Both the position numbers and the translations under genes were made by a program. Positions 25,646-37,955 of a DNA stretch of 64,000 nt are shown here, one piece after another. Origin of the DNA: Eleginops maclovinus. Lineage: Eukaryota > Chordata > Actinopteri > Perciformes > Eleginopidae. The notes below the pieces were generated by a model, which was not told the origin of the DNA, searched no databases, and was given only the letters and a program-made list of their open reading frames with translations. The stretch lies in contig NC_086358.1 in assembly GCF_036324505.1 (NCBI RefSeq), positions 1,103,329-1,167,328 on the forward strand. Direction: 5' to 3'. The stretch's first letter is position 1. Each line of letters opens with the position of its first letter.

Positions 25646-25728
25646 GATCAGCTTTGATATTGGAGGAGGCTCCAGACCTCTCATCCTCGCTGATGGGTGA
25701 GGAAGAAGAGAGGGAGGAGGTGATTAAG
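25646..25728 (+). CDS. Weak candidate internal exon, acidic, unknown gene
   Basis: Preceded by a long CTCCTCCT pyrimidine tract ending CTCCAG and followed by AAG|GTGAGAAC. One frame, skipping two bases, is open for 27 codons: SALILEEAPDLSSSLMG followed by EEEEREEVIK. The pyrimidine tract may be only a (TCC)n repeat, and the Glu-rich end may be purine-rich low-complexity DNA, so a chance match is likely. Confidence 0.18.
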
Positions 25729-25761
25729 GTGAGAACACAGATAGAGAGGAGGTGCAGACAT

Positions 25762-25809
25762 GGAGGAGGAGGAGGAGGAGGAGGAGGAGGAGGAGGAGGA
25801 GGAGGAGGA
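25762..25809 (+). repeat. (GGA)16 microsatellite
   Basis: Pure 48-bp trinucleotide array. Confidence 0.99.
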
Positions 25810-25819
25810 ATTTAAGAAA

Positions 25820-26190
25820 TAGCTCAAATGTAGGAAAGAAATGTGCTAGGCTAATACTTTAGCATAGTATAGCAACATCTGTGCTAACTTAGCATTCTAT
25901 AGTAGCATACGTACAGATGAATGCTAACACTTTAGCAATTTTAGTAGCAAACAAATATCCAAGCTAACATTTTAGCATCTTTAGCATACTATAGTGACAT
26001 ACATGAGGATCTGTGCTAACCATTTAGCATACAATCGTAGCATGCATGAAGTTCCATGGTAAAAATATTAGCTATATACAAGATATATGCTAACACTTCA
26101 TTCTATATAAAATATCTAACACATCAAACTATTTAGCACACAATAGTAGCATGCATGAAGGTCCATGCTAACAGCGTAGCATATCACTGA
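25820..26190 (+). repeat. Degenerate TTAGCAT / GCTAAC repeat array
   Basis: TTAGCA occurs about seven times, with further GTAGCAT and AGTAGCA words, alternating with GCTAAC and CTATAGT/ACAATAGT at 30-100 bp spacing. AGCATGCATGAAG(T/G)TCCATG appears twice, near 26038 and 26147. Old, decayed tandem array with an irregular unit. Confidence 0.7.
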
Positions 26191-26338
26191 TCTGTGATGT
26201 CACTTCCTCTTCCAGTCAAAGTACTATCAACCGTGCAAAACACAGAGGAGAGTACAGGAGACAGATGGTTGATGGGAAAAGGGCTGACTGACGCAGAGAG
26301 CGATGAGAAGGGAAAATGGGAAAATCGTGGAACCATAG

Positions 26339-26340
<2 letters not shown>

Positions 26341-26420
<80 letters not shown>
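26341..26420 (+). repeat. (CA)40 microsatellite
   Basis: Pure 80-bp array. A TG array in opposite orientation begins 116 bp downstream. Confidence 0.99.
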
Positions 26421-26422
<2 letters not shown>

Positions 26423-26533
26423 GAGTGCTGTGTTGGCGTGTTCTGAAGCTCCACCATCAGCAGTCTGTCAGCCTGTAAACTGACACCAGATCAGCCCTCA
26501 TCTTCTGATCAACCTGACCACACTCTCACTGCT

Positions 26534-26639
<106 letters not shown>

Positions 26640-26804
26640 TTTGTTTATATCAATGAGTGGAACAACTACAGGTTTGCAAACCACATTTTTTGCTTCGATT
26701 TAGACTTTTTTCACACTTCAGTTAAAACATTTCTCCAGCCTTGTTTCCATTTCACGCTACATCTCCGATAACCTTAGGTTCCAGGTGCTTTCATTCGTTC
26801 ATTG

Positions 26805-26998
26805 CATTTTAAGCGGGATGATCAGCTGATTGACAAAGCAGCGCCTCGTGAAACTGCTCTGACGTTATCTTTTGATTTCAATCACGTGTCGGTACGAGCA
26901 GTTTTTCTTCTCATGGAAACAATCAATGGTGGTCTGGGCTCCCAGGGGGCCTTTCTGTTCTTATCATTGGTGCTGCACGAGGCATGATTGGCATTTGA
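26805..26998. promoter_or_regulatory. Possible regulatory element
   Basis: Non-repetitive block between microsatellites with a perfect CACGTG E-box in TTTCAATCACGTGTCGG (about 26880) and several AT-rich cores (TTGATTTCAAT, CAATCAATGG). Judged only by composition. Conservation unknown. Confidence 0.2.
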
Positions 26999-27011
26999 TA
27001 ATAAATGACTG

Positions 27012-27036
27012 ACACACACACACACACACACACACA
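27012..27036 (+). repeat. (CA)n microsatellite, 25 bp
   Basis: Short pure array. Confidence 0.97.
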
Positions 27037-27170
27037 GTACTTGCTCTTGCACGCAATCTCCTTGCGAAAAATTAATCATGATCCTGCACTCCGTCTAATC
27101 CACATCAAAGATAAAATTCAGTTTAATCCCCTCACCACCACCTGCAAGCCAACACACACACGGGCAGGAG

Positions 27171-28539
<1,369 letters not shown>

Positions 28540-28730
28540 CCGCCTTTTTAAGGTAGGCCATTTAAATGCATAAGCAGATCTGTTTTCCGCTGCAATGAAG
28601 CTCTGATACCACAGTCAGCAGGAGCAGAGGAAGTGTTAAAAGGCCAGCGCCCAACTCTGCTTCATTATTTAGCTGGCCTTTTATCCCTTTGTCGGGTTAT
28701 TTATGAGCTTCAAACAGGTGGCCCTGCCGG
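28540..28730. promoter_or_regulatory. Possible conserved element with 12-bp inverted repeat
   Basis: Contains ATTTAAATGCATAAG and a perfect inverted repeat: TAAAAGGCCAGC (28637-28648) and GCTGGCCTTTTA (28672-28683), separated by 23 nt. The stem is too short for a typical microRNA precursor. The block is non-repetitive and AT/GC patchy, like many vertebrate non-coding elements. Confidence 0.25.
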
Positions 28731-29787
28731 GGAGGACAGAGGGGAGGTCAGGGGTGCACACAAGAGGAAGTGGTAGGAGATAGGGAGTGAGAAAAAAGAA
28801 AAGGTCAGGAGAGGTGAGGCTTATCTGCTGGATGTGAGGAAATAACAGCTCACAAGAATAAAAACACGGGACTGATTTGTTCGGAATCGTTGATATTGCA
28901 AAGACTTCATAATATGTCCATTAAAAAGACAAGAGCCCGAACTCAGACATTGAAATGTCCTGCTGGGTGTTCTTGAATCTGTTTCTTTCCAACCTGTTAT
29001 TTGGGTTTTTCTTCCATTCATTTGTTTGGGAATTATTATATTTCTAAAACCCGTGAAAATGTGAAACAACTAGCAGGAGTCTGCACTGCGTCATCCATAA
29101 GAGTAAATGAAACGGTTCATTTACTCCAAAAAACCCTTGAGCTTGCAAAGGGTTATACTAAAGGCTCTGCACAGGGTCCTCTGCTATTCTACCTTTATAT
29201 CCAGTTGGAAGATCGATGACGCTGGACCATTCACATCATTTCAAAGATCTTTACTCCACAGCTTTTCACTCATTTTCTGGGTGATTTCTTGAGTCCACGA
29301 TAGGCGACTAGACTTTTCCATGAAATTAGATAAGGGTTTGAAGTGCTCATGTCACATCAACTAATCCCCCCCAGAAAACACCACAGAGTGTATTTCAATA
29401 AACACTAGGCTGAGATGAGCATACACTACAGTGGAGGTGAACTGAAAAGCAGAATATATTACCGGAGCAGAACGAGCAGAGGAGCAGCCATCTGTCCCTT
29501 CAGCTGTCCTCAGATCTGGAAACTCTTCCTACCCCGCTAATTATTTGTAAATGTCAGCTGCGATTGTATTTTTAGTTTGCAACATCTTCTCAATTTGTCA
29601 CATCCTCGACACTCGGGTTAAACATCATATGGAAGCTGTCAGGGAACAGCTGCACCAGGTTGTTTACTAAAAATAAAAACAAGATAATGAAAAGTCAGCG
29701 TAACGTCTTAGTCACACAGTGCTTTCTGTTCACAAGTCAGAGTTTGTAACGATGATGTTAAACGTTCTGTGAAACTCACACACTGGT

Positions 29788-29788
<1 letters not shown>
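28731..29788. other. Non-coding stretch; possible reverse-transcriptase trace
   Basis: At 29163-29204 the plus-strand frame reads GSAQGPLLFYLYIQ. This faintly resembles the GxPQGSxLGPLLFxxYIN block of non-LTR reverse transcriptases with residues missing. The rest gives no support. Confidence 0.25.

Positions 29789-29837
<49 letters not shown>
29789..29837 (+). repeat. (CTGT)12 microsatellite
   Basis: Pure tetranucleotide array, 49 bp. Confidence 0.99.
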
Positions 29838-29984
29838 GTTAAGAGACGCTGTATTTAACCTCCCTACCAGAAACAGTGGGGAGAGAGGAGAGGGTTTGCA
29901 GCAAAGCGCCCAGCCGGATCGAGTGCGTGGAACGAGTTCTACCAGGTACAGCACTTTGGCACCCAGTTATTGATGCTATTAAGT

Positions 29985-30185
29985 GGGATTTTTGACTTTA
30001 TGGAATTTCCAACAATTTCTTTAAAATTATCACTTTTTCCTAAAAATCCGACTTTTTTAAATTTCAGATTTTTTTCTGAATGTTGACTTTTTAAAATGTC
30101 CCAATATTTTCTCAATCTTCTTTCCCAAAAGTTAACATTTTGGATGAAATTCGATCTTCTTTTCAAACTTCTGATTGGATCAGTA
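29985..30185 (+). repeat. T-rich dispersed repeat, copy 1
   Basis: Sequence built of GACTTTTTAAAATGTCC, TTTTTCCTAAAAATCCGAC and ACTTTTTTAAATTT words. The run at about 30008-30058 (TTCCAACAATTTCTTTAAAAT, then TATCACTTTTTCCTAAAAAT) aligns with 34637-34680. Related to the blocks at 34610 and 37775. Confidence 0.7.
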
Positions 30186-30501
30186 AGGCTGTACTGTGCC
30201 CCCCCCTGCTGTAGATGTAAATACATGGAGACCTAATAACTCTTATACATGATCAGCTGTTTTAAATCCAAACTCAAAGCTGCATTTCATCCCCGTTATA
30301 TCACATGTAAACAAACACAACATGTTACATGGGAGTATGAAATGAGAACGTAGGCAAAGCCCGTAACACAGATTGGTACTATGTCCGACTTCTCTAAGTG
30401 TGTGTGGGGTCTGCCGTGCCCCAGTTCTGTCCTGATAAAGGAGTGACTGCTTTTGTCCACCTCTAGCAGTAAACACACTTTTGGAAACATTATCCACCTT
30501 G

Positions 30502-30502
<1 letters not shown>

Positions 30503-30567
<65 letters not shown>
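30503..30567 (+). repeat. (TG)n microsatellite, 65 bp
   Basis: Pure array, with a CA array in opposite orientation 111 bp downstream. Confidence 0.99.
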
Positions 30568-30568
<1 letters not shown>

Positions 30569-30676
30569 GCCTCGAGCAGATGAATGCAGATGTATTCATG
30601 AAATGCATCGCGGCAGTTTACGGTGATAATGCCTGCCTCGCTCTGGAAGAGTGCTCTCATCATTTAACAGACCCCC

Positions 30677-31163
<487 letters not shown>

Positions 31164-31670
31164 GGCTATAAAGGAACTACAGCACGGTCACATGACTTCA
31201 CGTCTCCACCGCTAAGCTAAAGGAGGCTAATGTTGGGCTATAAAGGAACTACAGCACGGTCACATGACTTCACGTCACCATCGCTAAGCTAAAGGAGGCT
31301 AATGTTGGGCTATAAAGGAACTACAGCACGGTCACATGACTTCACGTCTCCACCGCTAAGCTAAAGGAGGCTAATGTTGGGCTATAAAGGAACTACAGCA
31401 CGGTCACATGACTTCACGTCTCCACCGCTAAGCTAAAGGTGGCTAATGTTGGGCTATAAAGGAACTACAGCACGGTCACATGACTTCACGTCACCACCGC
31501 TAAGCTAAAGGAGGCTAATGTTGGGCTATAAAGGAACTACAGCACGGTCACATGACTTCACATCACCACCGCTAAGCTAAAGGTGGCTAATGTTGGGCTA
31601 TAAAGGAACTACAGCACGGTCACATGACTTCACATCACCACCGCTAAGCTAAAGGTGGCTAACGTTGGGC
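31164..31670 (+). repeat. 72-bp minisatellite, array 1 (seven copies)
   Basis: Copies start at 31164, 31236, 31308, 31380, 31452, 31524 and 31596, exactly 72 bp apart. Each contains GGCTATAAAGGAACTACAGC, then GGTCACATGACTTCAC, (T/A)CCACCGCTAAGCTAAAGG and GGCTAATGTTG. Differences are confined to a few positions: CGTCTCC or CGTCACC or CATCACC, and AAAGGAGG or AAAGGTGG. The unit has stop codons in every frame examined, so it is non-coding. A second array of the same unit and orientation lies at 41888-42589. Confidence 0.97.
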
Positions 31671-32040
31671 ATGATGACGTTTAGTCGTCTCATTTAGACA
31701 CTGGCTAACTACCAAAAACACACTCCGAAAACCCTTGACCTCCAGACCAGGGGACAGGAAATGCTGACTCATGCCTGGGTTTTAGGACTCATTCCAAGTT
31801 AAAGCACGGCAGGAAAACTTCCCCTTCAGGTATAATGTGAAGCCTCTCTCCTGACAGGAATATAGATGTTGCACAGACACTCTCCTCATGGACCCTGGCC
31901 TCCTCCCCTCTGATCTGCTCTCAGATTGGGGGGACAGGAAAAGCTTTCTCTGTGATCTTTCTGGTTCCTCTGCAGCCACCTGCTGCATCAGACGCCCCTC
32001 TGAATTATTGAGCAGCGCCACTAAACGCTGCCACTTCAGC
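31671..32040. other. Non-coding stretch, no gene seen
   Basis: Unique-looking. Confidence 0.6.
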
Positions 32041-32066
32041 CTCTCTCTCTCTCTCTCTCTCTCTCT
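32041..32066 (+). repeat. (CT)13 microsatellite
   Basis: Pure 26-bp array. Confidence 0.98.
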
Positions 32067-32916
32067 GGTCGATCAACGCTTCCTGCCTCCTGCAGGACCC
32101 TCGCTCAATTATTCAACAGCTGGATTTTAAATGATGTCATTTTTCTACGCTCCAACTCCCTCTGCTTTACATCACTGTCCGTTTTTCTGCTTCCGAAACT
32201 TAAAATTGAATTTATTTTCCATCTTCATCTTTGCTTTGCCCTCTGGATCCTGCGTTCTTCTTAAAACTTGATACCAATCAGATCTGTGTTTCACTGAATG
32301 GTAACTTAGAAAAGATGCCAGATGCAATACTCAACCCCAAAATGTAATACTCTGTGTCGACACAAGCAAGTTTAATTAAGATATGCTCTAAATTGCCAAC
32401 ATAAACTCCAGTAACGGCAGAAACCCGCTAATGATTGCAGTCCTTTATGCATAAAATCAAATAACAGATGGCCAGGGTTTCTGTCCCAAATGCTCCACAA
32501 ATGCAGCAGCGTGTGCCTCGACCCATGGCCACACTCTGAGCACTTTATCTGTCCGTGGTGGAGGCAATTAAACCTCATAGATCTGCAATTATTGTGATGT
32601 TGTTCTGGAAGGTTTTGAAGCCTTCCCTTCCCTCCCTCTCTGCTGGGTGTTGCCGGGCGGTTGCAGGGTCTTGCGTTATAAAAGCAGCCGCTCTGTTTCC
32701 CAGTTAAAGCCGTCACGTGACCGCCGACCAAAGAGACGGAGAAACAATGGACGAGGATCCGGGGTGAAGGATGTCACATCTTTGAGGAAGGACAGAATAT
32801 TCCTAATGGGCTCTTTCTGTTGCTGCAGAGAGCTTTTAATGGAGATGCAACTCAGAGTTACCGCTCACTGAAGCATCTCTGTGTCCTTTGTCTGATTTAT
32901 ACTGGATTGTTTTAAG
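32067..32916. other. Non-coding stretch, no gene seen
   Basis: Unique-looking. The minus frame 32372-32731 (119 codons) has no recognised domain. Confidence 0.5.
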
Positions 32917-32990
32917 GGGTGGGCAATATGGCTTCTTTTTGCCATATGCTTTATACGGAATTATAGCAAGCATAACATTTCTTAAAGGCT
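32917..32990. mobile_element. Dispersed repeat fragment (GGGGTGGGCAATATGGC type)
   Basis: AAGGGGTGGGCAATATGGCTT resembles the start of a family of teleost repeats that open with GGGGTGGGCAATATGG. Only the first part is recognisable. Confidence 0.4.
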
Positions 32991-34263
32991 ATGTTTGTGT
33001 TCAAATCTGGAGTATTGTTGAGGTGCAGAGAGGTCCCTGCCTTTAAATCTTATTCTACAGACTTATATGCACGTTTGATCAGCTCACATCCTCTGAAAAT
33101 AACCATTCTGATGTATCTTTAAAGGATAATGAGAATAATGATCGGTCCTTCCAGTAGAATAATGGAAATATCAGTCAAAATATTTGCTAAAAGTTGTTGT
33201 TTTTTTCAAACTTGCAGCCATGGTACCTTTCATTTCACTCAGGTGACGGTTTGGAATCACATTCATATTCAGTGTTCACCTCTTCCCATTGTAATACGAC
33301 TTTGCTGAAAAGATGGAGGACTTGTGCCGTGTGTTGCTGTTTCGAATAGCAGAACAAAATATCAGAAAGGCGCAGAACTCTCCGGCATGTAGGGACAACC
33401 TTTCCATTTCTTCCCTCTGCTGTCAGTGTTTGTACGCTGGAGATTACAGCGCCGTTCCACCCTGACACCTTCACCTCCGCATCTCTCTATTAGCAGGCAA
33501 AACACTCCTGAGCTCTCCTGGTGCTGCTGGAAGTTCAGGGGAAAACTGACAGGAAGTCAGCTGTCGAGCAGAGTCTGGAGTGCAGATAAATAAAGACTCA
33601 AAAGAAGAGAGCAGTGGACTCGTTTCAATGAAGGTGGAAGGAAATGACAATAGTGCAGAAACTAAATGCTGCGCGTGAAGAGGAACAGAAAACATGCAAA
33701 CAGAATCTAATCCGATTTGGGACGATGGAAATACAACAAACAGAAATATCCCATAAACCTGGACACTAGATTATCTCAGAGGGGCTTACATTATGAAAAT
33801 GATCAGTTAAAAGCTCAGGATTGTTGTTGGTTAATCTACATTAAACACATCAGACATCCGGATATGAAACCACAGAAACGTGATTACATTTCCTGCCAAA
33901 ACAGAGTTGTTGTTTTCGGTTAGAAAAGGTCCCTTTAGTTCTGATTAACTTCTTAAAAACCTAGTCACTACAACCCAACGCAACCCTACATCACAAATAA
34001 CTCGGTAGGGGTTTCGTCCTCGACTATAATTACTTTCTGACGGCCTACATGTTATTTACAGAGTGCCGTCTTGGCCGTTTCCACACGTGTGAGTGCCCTC
34101 AGTCCCCTGATGGAAAAGCAAAAACATCAAGTGCAGAATAACAAGATCGATGAGGTGTGTGTACAATCAGTGATTGATCCATCCTTTATTCACACACATC
34201 CATAGTGAGGACCCGAGCAGGAATGAGAGCAGGGGGCAATATTGGACAACATTAATCAAGTGG

Positions 34264-34266
<3 letters not shown>
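32991..34266. other. Non-coding stretch, no gene seen
   Basis: Unique-looking, no supported feature. Confidence 0.55.

Positions 34267-34315
<49 letters not shown>
34267..34315 (+). repeat. (CA)n microsatellite, 49 bp
   Basis: Pure array. Confidence 0.99.
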
Positions 34316-34317
<2 letters not shown>

Positions 34318-34564
34318 CTCAGGGAGTGTGTAAGACCGTTAGCCGTCATGTTAGCGATAGCAACTCTATGAGCCTATAATCTGTCTTTCTGTCGGGGGGG
34401 TTAAGCAGCTTTATGGTGGTCAGACAGAGCTCATTATGGCTTTAAACAGTGACCTTTCTAACTGAGAGGGTCTTTTTGAAGCAGAAATGGAAAGTCATGT
34501 TTCAGTTTTAAGGTGTGAGGTGTTGCAGATTTCTCTTTGGATTATTGTCCGTATAAACTAAACT

Positions 34565-35135
34565 AGCTGATTCAGAACGCTGCTGCTCGAGTCCTCAGTG
34601 ACACTAAGGGAGTGGATTTGGACTTTGGGAAGTCCGACTATTTCTTCAAAATGATCACCTTTTTCCTAAATGTCGACTTTTAAAAATGTCTGATTCTTTT
34701 TTATTATAACTTTTTCTGAAAGGTTTAACTTTTTTCACATTTCTGATATTTTTTGTCAACTTTTAAAAATGTCCTATATATCTTTTTCCTATTCTCTATT
34801 CTCTATTCTCGACTTCCTGATTTCAAAATACTGCTGCTGGTTTATAAAGCATTGCATGGTTTATTCTGATCTGCTGCTACATTATGAACCATCCAAAACT
34901 CGCAGGTCTTCTGGGACGGGTCAGCTTTCTGTCCCCATGGTCAAAACTAAAACCTGCAGAAGTTCAGTTATTATGCTCCAAAACTCCCAGACACCTGCAG
35001 GTCCTTTTAAATATCATGTATTTTATACCTGTGTTATTTAATTATTTCTGAATGCTCTTTAAGTCTTTCATTTTTGTAAAGCTCTTTGAATTGCCTCGTG
35101 TTGAAAGGTGCTGCAAATGAACTCGCCTTGCTAGA
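34565..35135 (+). mobile_element. 3' end of an L2-like LINE, interrupted and broken
   Basis: Plus-strand translations give pieces typical of the region after the reverse transcriptase in fish L2/Maui-like LINEs: QNAAARVLSDTKG from 34573, FKILLLVYKALHGL from 34822, then LHYEPSKTRRSSGTGQLSVP and MVKTKTC. The 3' tail GTAAAGCTCTTTGAATTGCC, TGTTGAAAGGTGCTGCAAAT and CGCCTTGCT (to about 35132) is the usual 3'-UTR type. The pieces lie in different frames with stops, and a T-rich block (34610-34800) sits between the first two. This is a dead, 5'-truncated copy. The exact clade (L2 or Rex1-like) is uncertain. Confidence 0.8.
34610..34800 (+). repeat. T-rich dispersed repeat, copy 2 (within LINE remnant)
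   Basis: Shares TATTTCTTCAAAATGATCAC, TTTTTCCTAAATGTCGAC and ACTTTTAAAAATGTC with the blocks at 29985 and 37775. It separates two conserved coding pieces of the LINE remnant, so it looks inserted there. Confidence 0.7.
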
Positions 35136-35204
35136 GTTTTTGGTTTGTTTAAATAAAGTTAGCTGGAGTAAAAACCTGTAAATAGTAACACGAACATCTG
35201 GTCT

Positions 35205-36490
35205 TATTTTACCAGAAGAGAAAACAAACAGAAATCTATATAATTAACCCGCCACTCCAAACCCTCCAAAACTCCTGGATGGACATGAATCCTTCTGTCC
35301 CACAACACGAGAACGACGGCTGCATTTACACTTCTCTTACATCGCAGTACTCTTCCTGAACTGCCGGAAGAAATTAACCCAGCTCCCAATTTATCTCTCC
35401 TTGTTTTGAACGTATTCGATAACGTTCCTGAGAAGAGTCACGACTTCAATTCAACGAGCGCTCTTCCCGAGGCTTTAATGCATCATGAAAATAAATCTGT
35501 GATGACATTCAGTTATTGCTGAGTGAAACGCAGCAGGAGAGTTCATTCTAGACTGTGATAACTCTCACTTATCGCCCAGTTGGAGAGAAACCATAAAAAA
35601 GGGGTATAAACAAAGCTACAGGAGTGGACACGTCATTTCATTCAAATAAAGTTACCTTGAACTCATACGTAGCTGCTGAACTCCAGCTAGCTTTTTTATC
35701 GGTAAACTCAAACATATATTTGTGATTCTCCGCCCCTCCAAGACCCCCATCAACTCTCCTATCACACGGGTAAGTGAGTGAAGCTATCAGTCAGCAAAAC
35801 CAATCAACTGCAGGTCAATTATTCTGGATACTGAATATGCTTTGAGAAAACAAACAGCCTACATCACAGCAAGCCTCAGACTGATTATCATAAGGGGAAA
35901 TATGAAGGGTCTATTTCAATTTGGGCTTTTTCTTCTTTCTACTAAGGTTTGTGAGACAATGATTTCATCTTTAATTGACTGAATGTTTTTGAAGAGTGGC
36001 CTTATTTACACACGAGTACTCCTCTGTAATATCAGTTTACATTTAAGAAGTACGATATCAGAGAAGCATACTTTGACACATCGTTCAATTACTTAGCTGC
36101 CACTTTGCATGAACAGCTGCTGGACTCCAGTTAGCTGTTCATGAAAAACCTCGGTATACACCAACATATACTGGTCATTCTCCGCCACTCCAAGACCTCC
36201 TAATAGCCAATGACACGGGTAGAAGAAAGACAACTTCATTTACAATTGCAATTTACCAAAAACCTTTGCTTCTTGAAGAACTGCCTGCAGAAACTTGGAC
36301 TCTTACTTTCCTCCCCCAGTTTGAGTCAGTGTGTCACGACTTCAATCCTGAGCACAGTTCCTCCCGAGGCTTTAATGCATCCTGTAAATAACTCTGTGAA
36401 ACACAGCAGAGGAGGTTATTGCAGACTGTGATTACTCTCTCAGTTGTTTAAAACTACAGGGGGGGTAAATAAAGCTGCAGGAGCCCCGGC
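35205..36490 (+). repeat. Diverged local segmental duplication
   Basis: CACGACTTCAATTC, CCCGAGGCTTTAATGCATC, CAGACTGTGAT-type and AAAGCTRCAGGAG words at about 35437-35625 recur in order at about 36333-36482. A second piece (CTGCTGAACTCCAGCTAGC, ATTCTCCGCCCCTCCAAGAC and ACACGGGTA at 35672-35770) recurs at 36117-36222 (CTGCTGGACTCCAGTTAGC and so on). CCGCCACTCCAAA also appears at about 35250. Copies differ by substitutions and indels, so the duplication is old. Confidence 0.7.
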
Positions 36491-37294
36491 TACACGGAGC
36501 TTTGGAAGAACATAGCGCTCACTGTGACGGAAATATAACCCCGGCTTTTCATTCCTAAAATCAGCCGTGTTCTGGTTTGAACAGAAGCTTCGAGACTTCA
36601 AACGCTGCGACGGGCTCACCGCTCAAACCCGGGCCGGAGAGAAACGCTTTGGAGTGCGCCACAAAGGAATCCCCATTATTCCACTACACCTTTATTATTC
36701 ACTGGCGGGGATGGGAAATGAATTAAACGCGAGTACAAAGAAGTGGAAGAAGAAGAATGTCACAGAGAGGCAGGATTAAGCCGCGGGTCGTTGTTGGTCA
36801 AGATTGAAGATGTGCCGCCCCGGAGAGGTTTGGTCACGGCGGATTTTATAACAAGCTACAAAAGGAAAGCACACGGGCGGAGAGAGGGTTTGAACTGAGC
36901 TGACCCTGCAGCAGGAAGGCACTCCTCGACACGGTATGGACAAGCAGTGATATTAAAGGAGAGGAACCGGAGCTCAGATCGATGCATTGATAACCACAGA
37001 GACCACGGTGAATACAGAGAGGGGAGAGTCAATGCAGCAGCACAGAGACAATGGTTTATCTGAATCCCCGCTTCAGAAATGTCTTCACTATGTTCCTCAT
37101 CTCTCATTGGATGCTATCAACAACAACAACTAGGAATCCATAAGAAGAAAGCACTTTTTTTCGATCAATTTTATCCCTTCTTCCACCGTAACAGATGCTG
37201 AAACCCGAATACCCTGAAGCCTTTGTGGGGCTTTAATGCAAGCTAATCTCTAACAGAACAAACCCTTATGTGTGTCAGAAATAGATCCTCGATT
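36491..37294. other. Non-coding stretch, CpG-richer, no gene seen
   Basis: 36560-36860 is relatively CpG-rich and non-repetitive (GCCACAAAGGAATCCCC, ATTATTCAC). It could be regulatory, but nothing decisive is visible. Confidence 0.4.
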
Positions 37295-37435
37295 CAACTG
37301 GTCAATGAGTTTAAATACCTCGGATCATCCATCATGGACTCCAGGAAAGACTTCCTTGGTCGAAAAGCAGAAACCTGGGTGGCATTCATTAAACCTGACC
37401 AATACCCAGACCCTCAACACTCGACTCCATCATGA
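37295..37435 (+). mobile_element. Non-LTR reverse transcriptase fragment (pseudogene)
   Basis: The frame starting at 37295 reads QLVNEFKYLGSSIMDSRKDF, then LGRKAETWVAFIK, and ends at a TGA (37433-37435). FKYLG near the start, a following stretch ending in Asp/Lys, and RKA-W about 10 residues later are characteristic of the segment just after the catalytic core in LINE reverse transcriptases. Homology fades after about 35 codons. A short, inactive relic. Confidence 0.65.
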
Positions 37436-37774
37436 AATCAATGGGTGCTTTGCTAGCCTCCAAAGAAGAATCCTCCATGTTGTGATGAAGTTCTTGAACC
37501 CAAACACAAGAAACACACTTCAAATCGATCAGACAATTAACAAAGACGTAGTGACACAGCCTCTCCCTACCAACTGTGAGGTTCTGTTCCCCTGTACCTG
37601 ATGTCCCTCTGAGAGCAGCGTCCACATTTTACTACAACACCCTGCTGAGCCTGTCCCTGGCTGGTCAAACTCTCCTGAAGAAAAGACCGTTTTATGGTCA
37701 CAGCTGGGGTTGACGCCTAAAGAAAGGACCTGCCGTATCATACCAGAGAAACTGCTTCCCCAGGGCCGGTGACC
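37436..37774. other. Non-coding stretch, possible continuation of LINE relic
   Basis: No clear protein signature. The overlapping frame 37272-37601 reads out of phase with the relic. Confidence 0.45.
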
Positions 37775-37955
37775 TGACTTCAATTTCAGAGTTCTTTTCT
37801 ATATGTGGACTTTTAAAAATGTCCCAATATGTTCTCATTATTCTAGGTCCTTCTTCGTGTGGCTCTAATCATCTTCTTTTAAAAATTCACACTTTTTGTT
37901 TTTTATTACTTTGGATTATTTTTTTTTGTCACTTTTTTCCTAAAAGATCTGAGGG
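37775..37955 (+). repeat. T-rich dispersed repeat, copy 3
   Basis: GTGGACTTTTAAAAATGTCC followed by CAATATGTTCTC matches 30084-30110 (GTTGACTTTTTAAAATGTCC, CAATATTTTCTC). Further CACTTTTTTCCTAAAAG words follow. Confidence 0.7.

Noticed and set aside
25342..25815. 157-codon plus-strand frame
   Set aside because: Rich in Pro runs from C tracts and Gly runs from (GGA)16. Only the short internal segment 25646-25728 has splice-like flanks.
29100..29218. GSAQGPLLFYLYIQ as reverse-transcriptase motif
   Set aside because: Resembles the GxPQGSxLGPLLF block but lacks residues, and no neighbouring motif supports it. Kept only as a remark in the gap entry.
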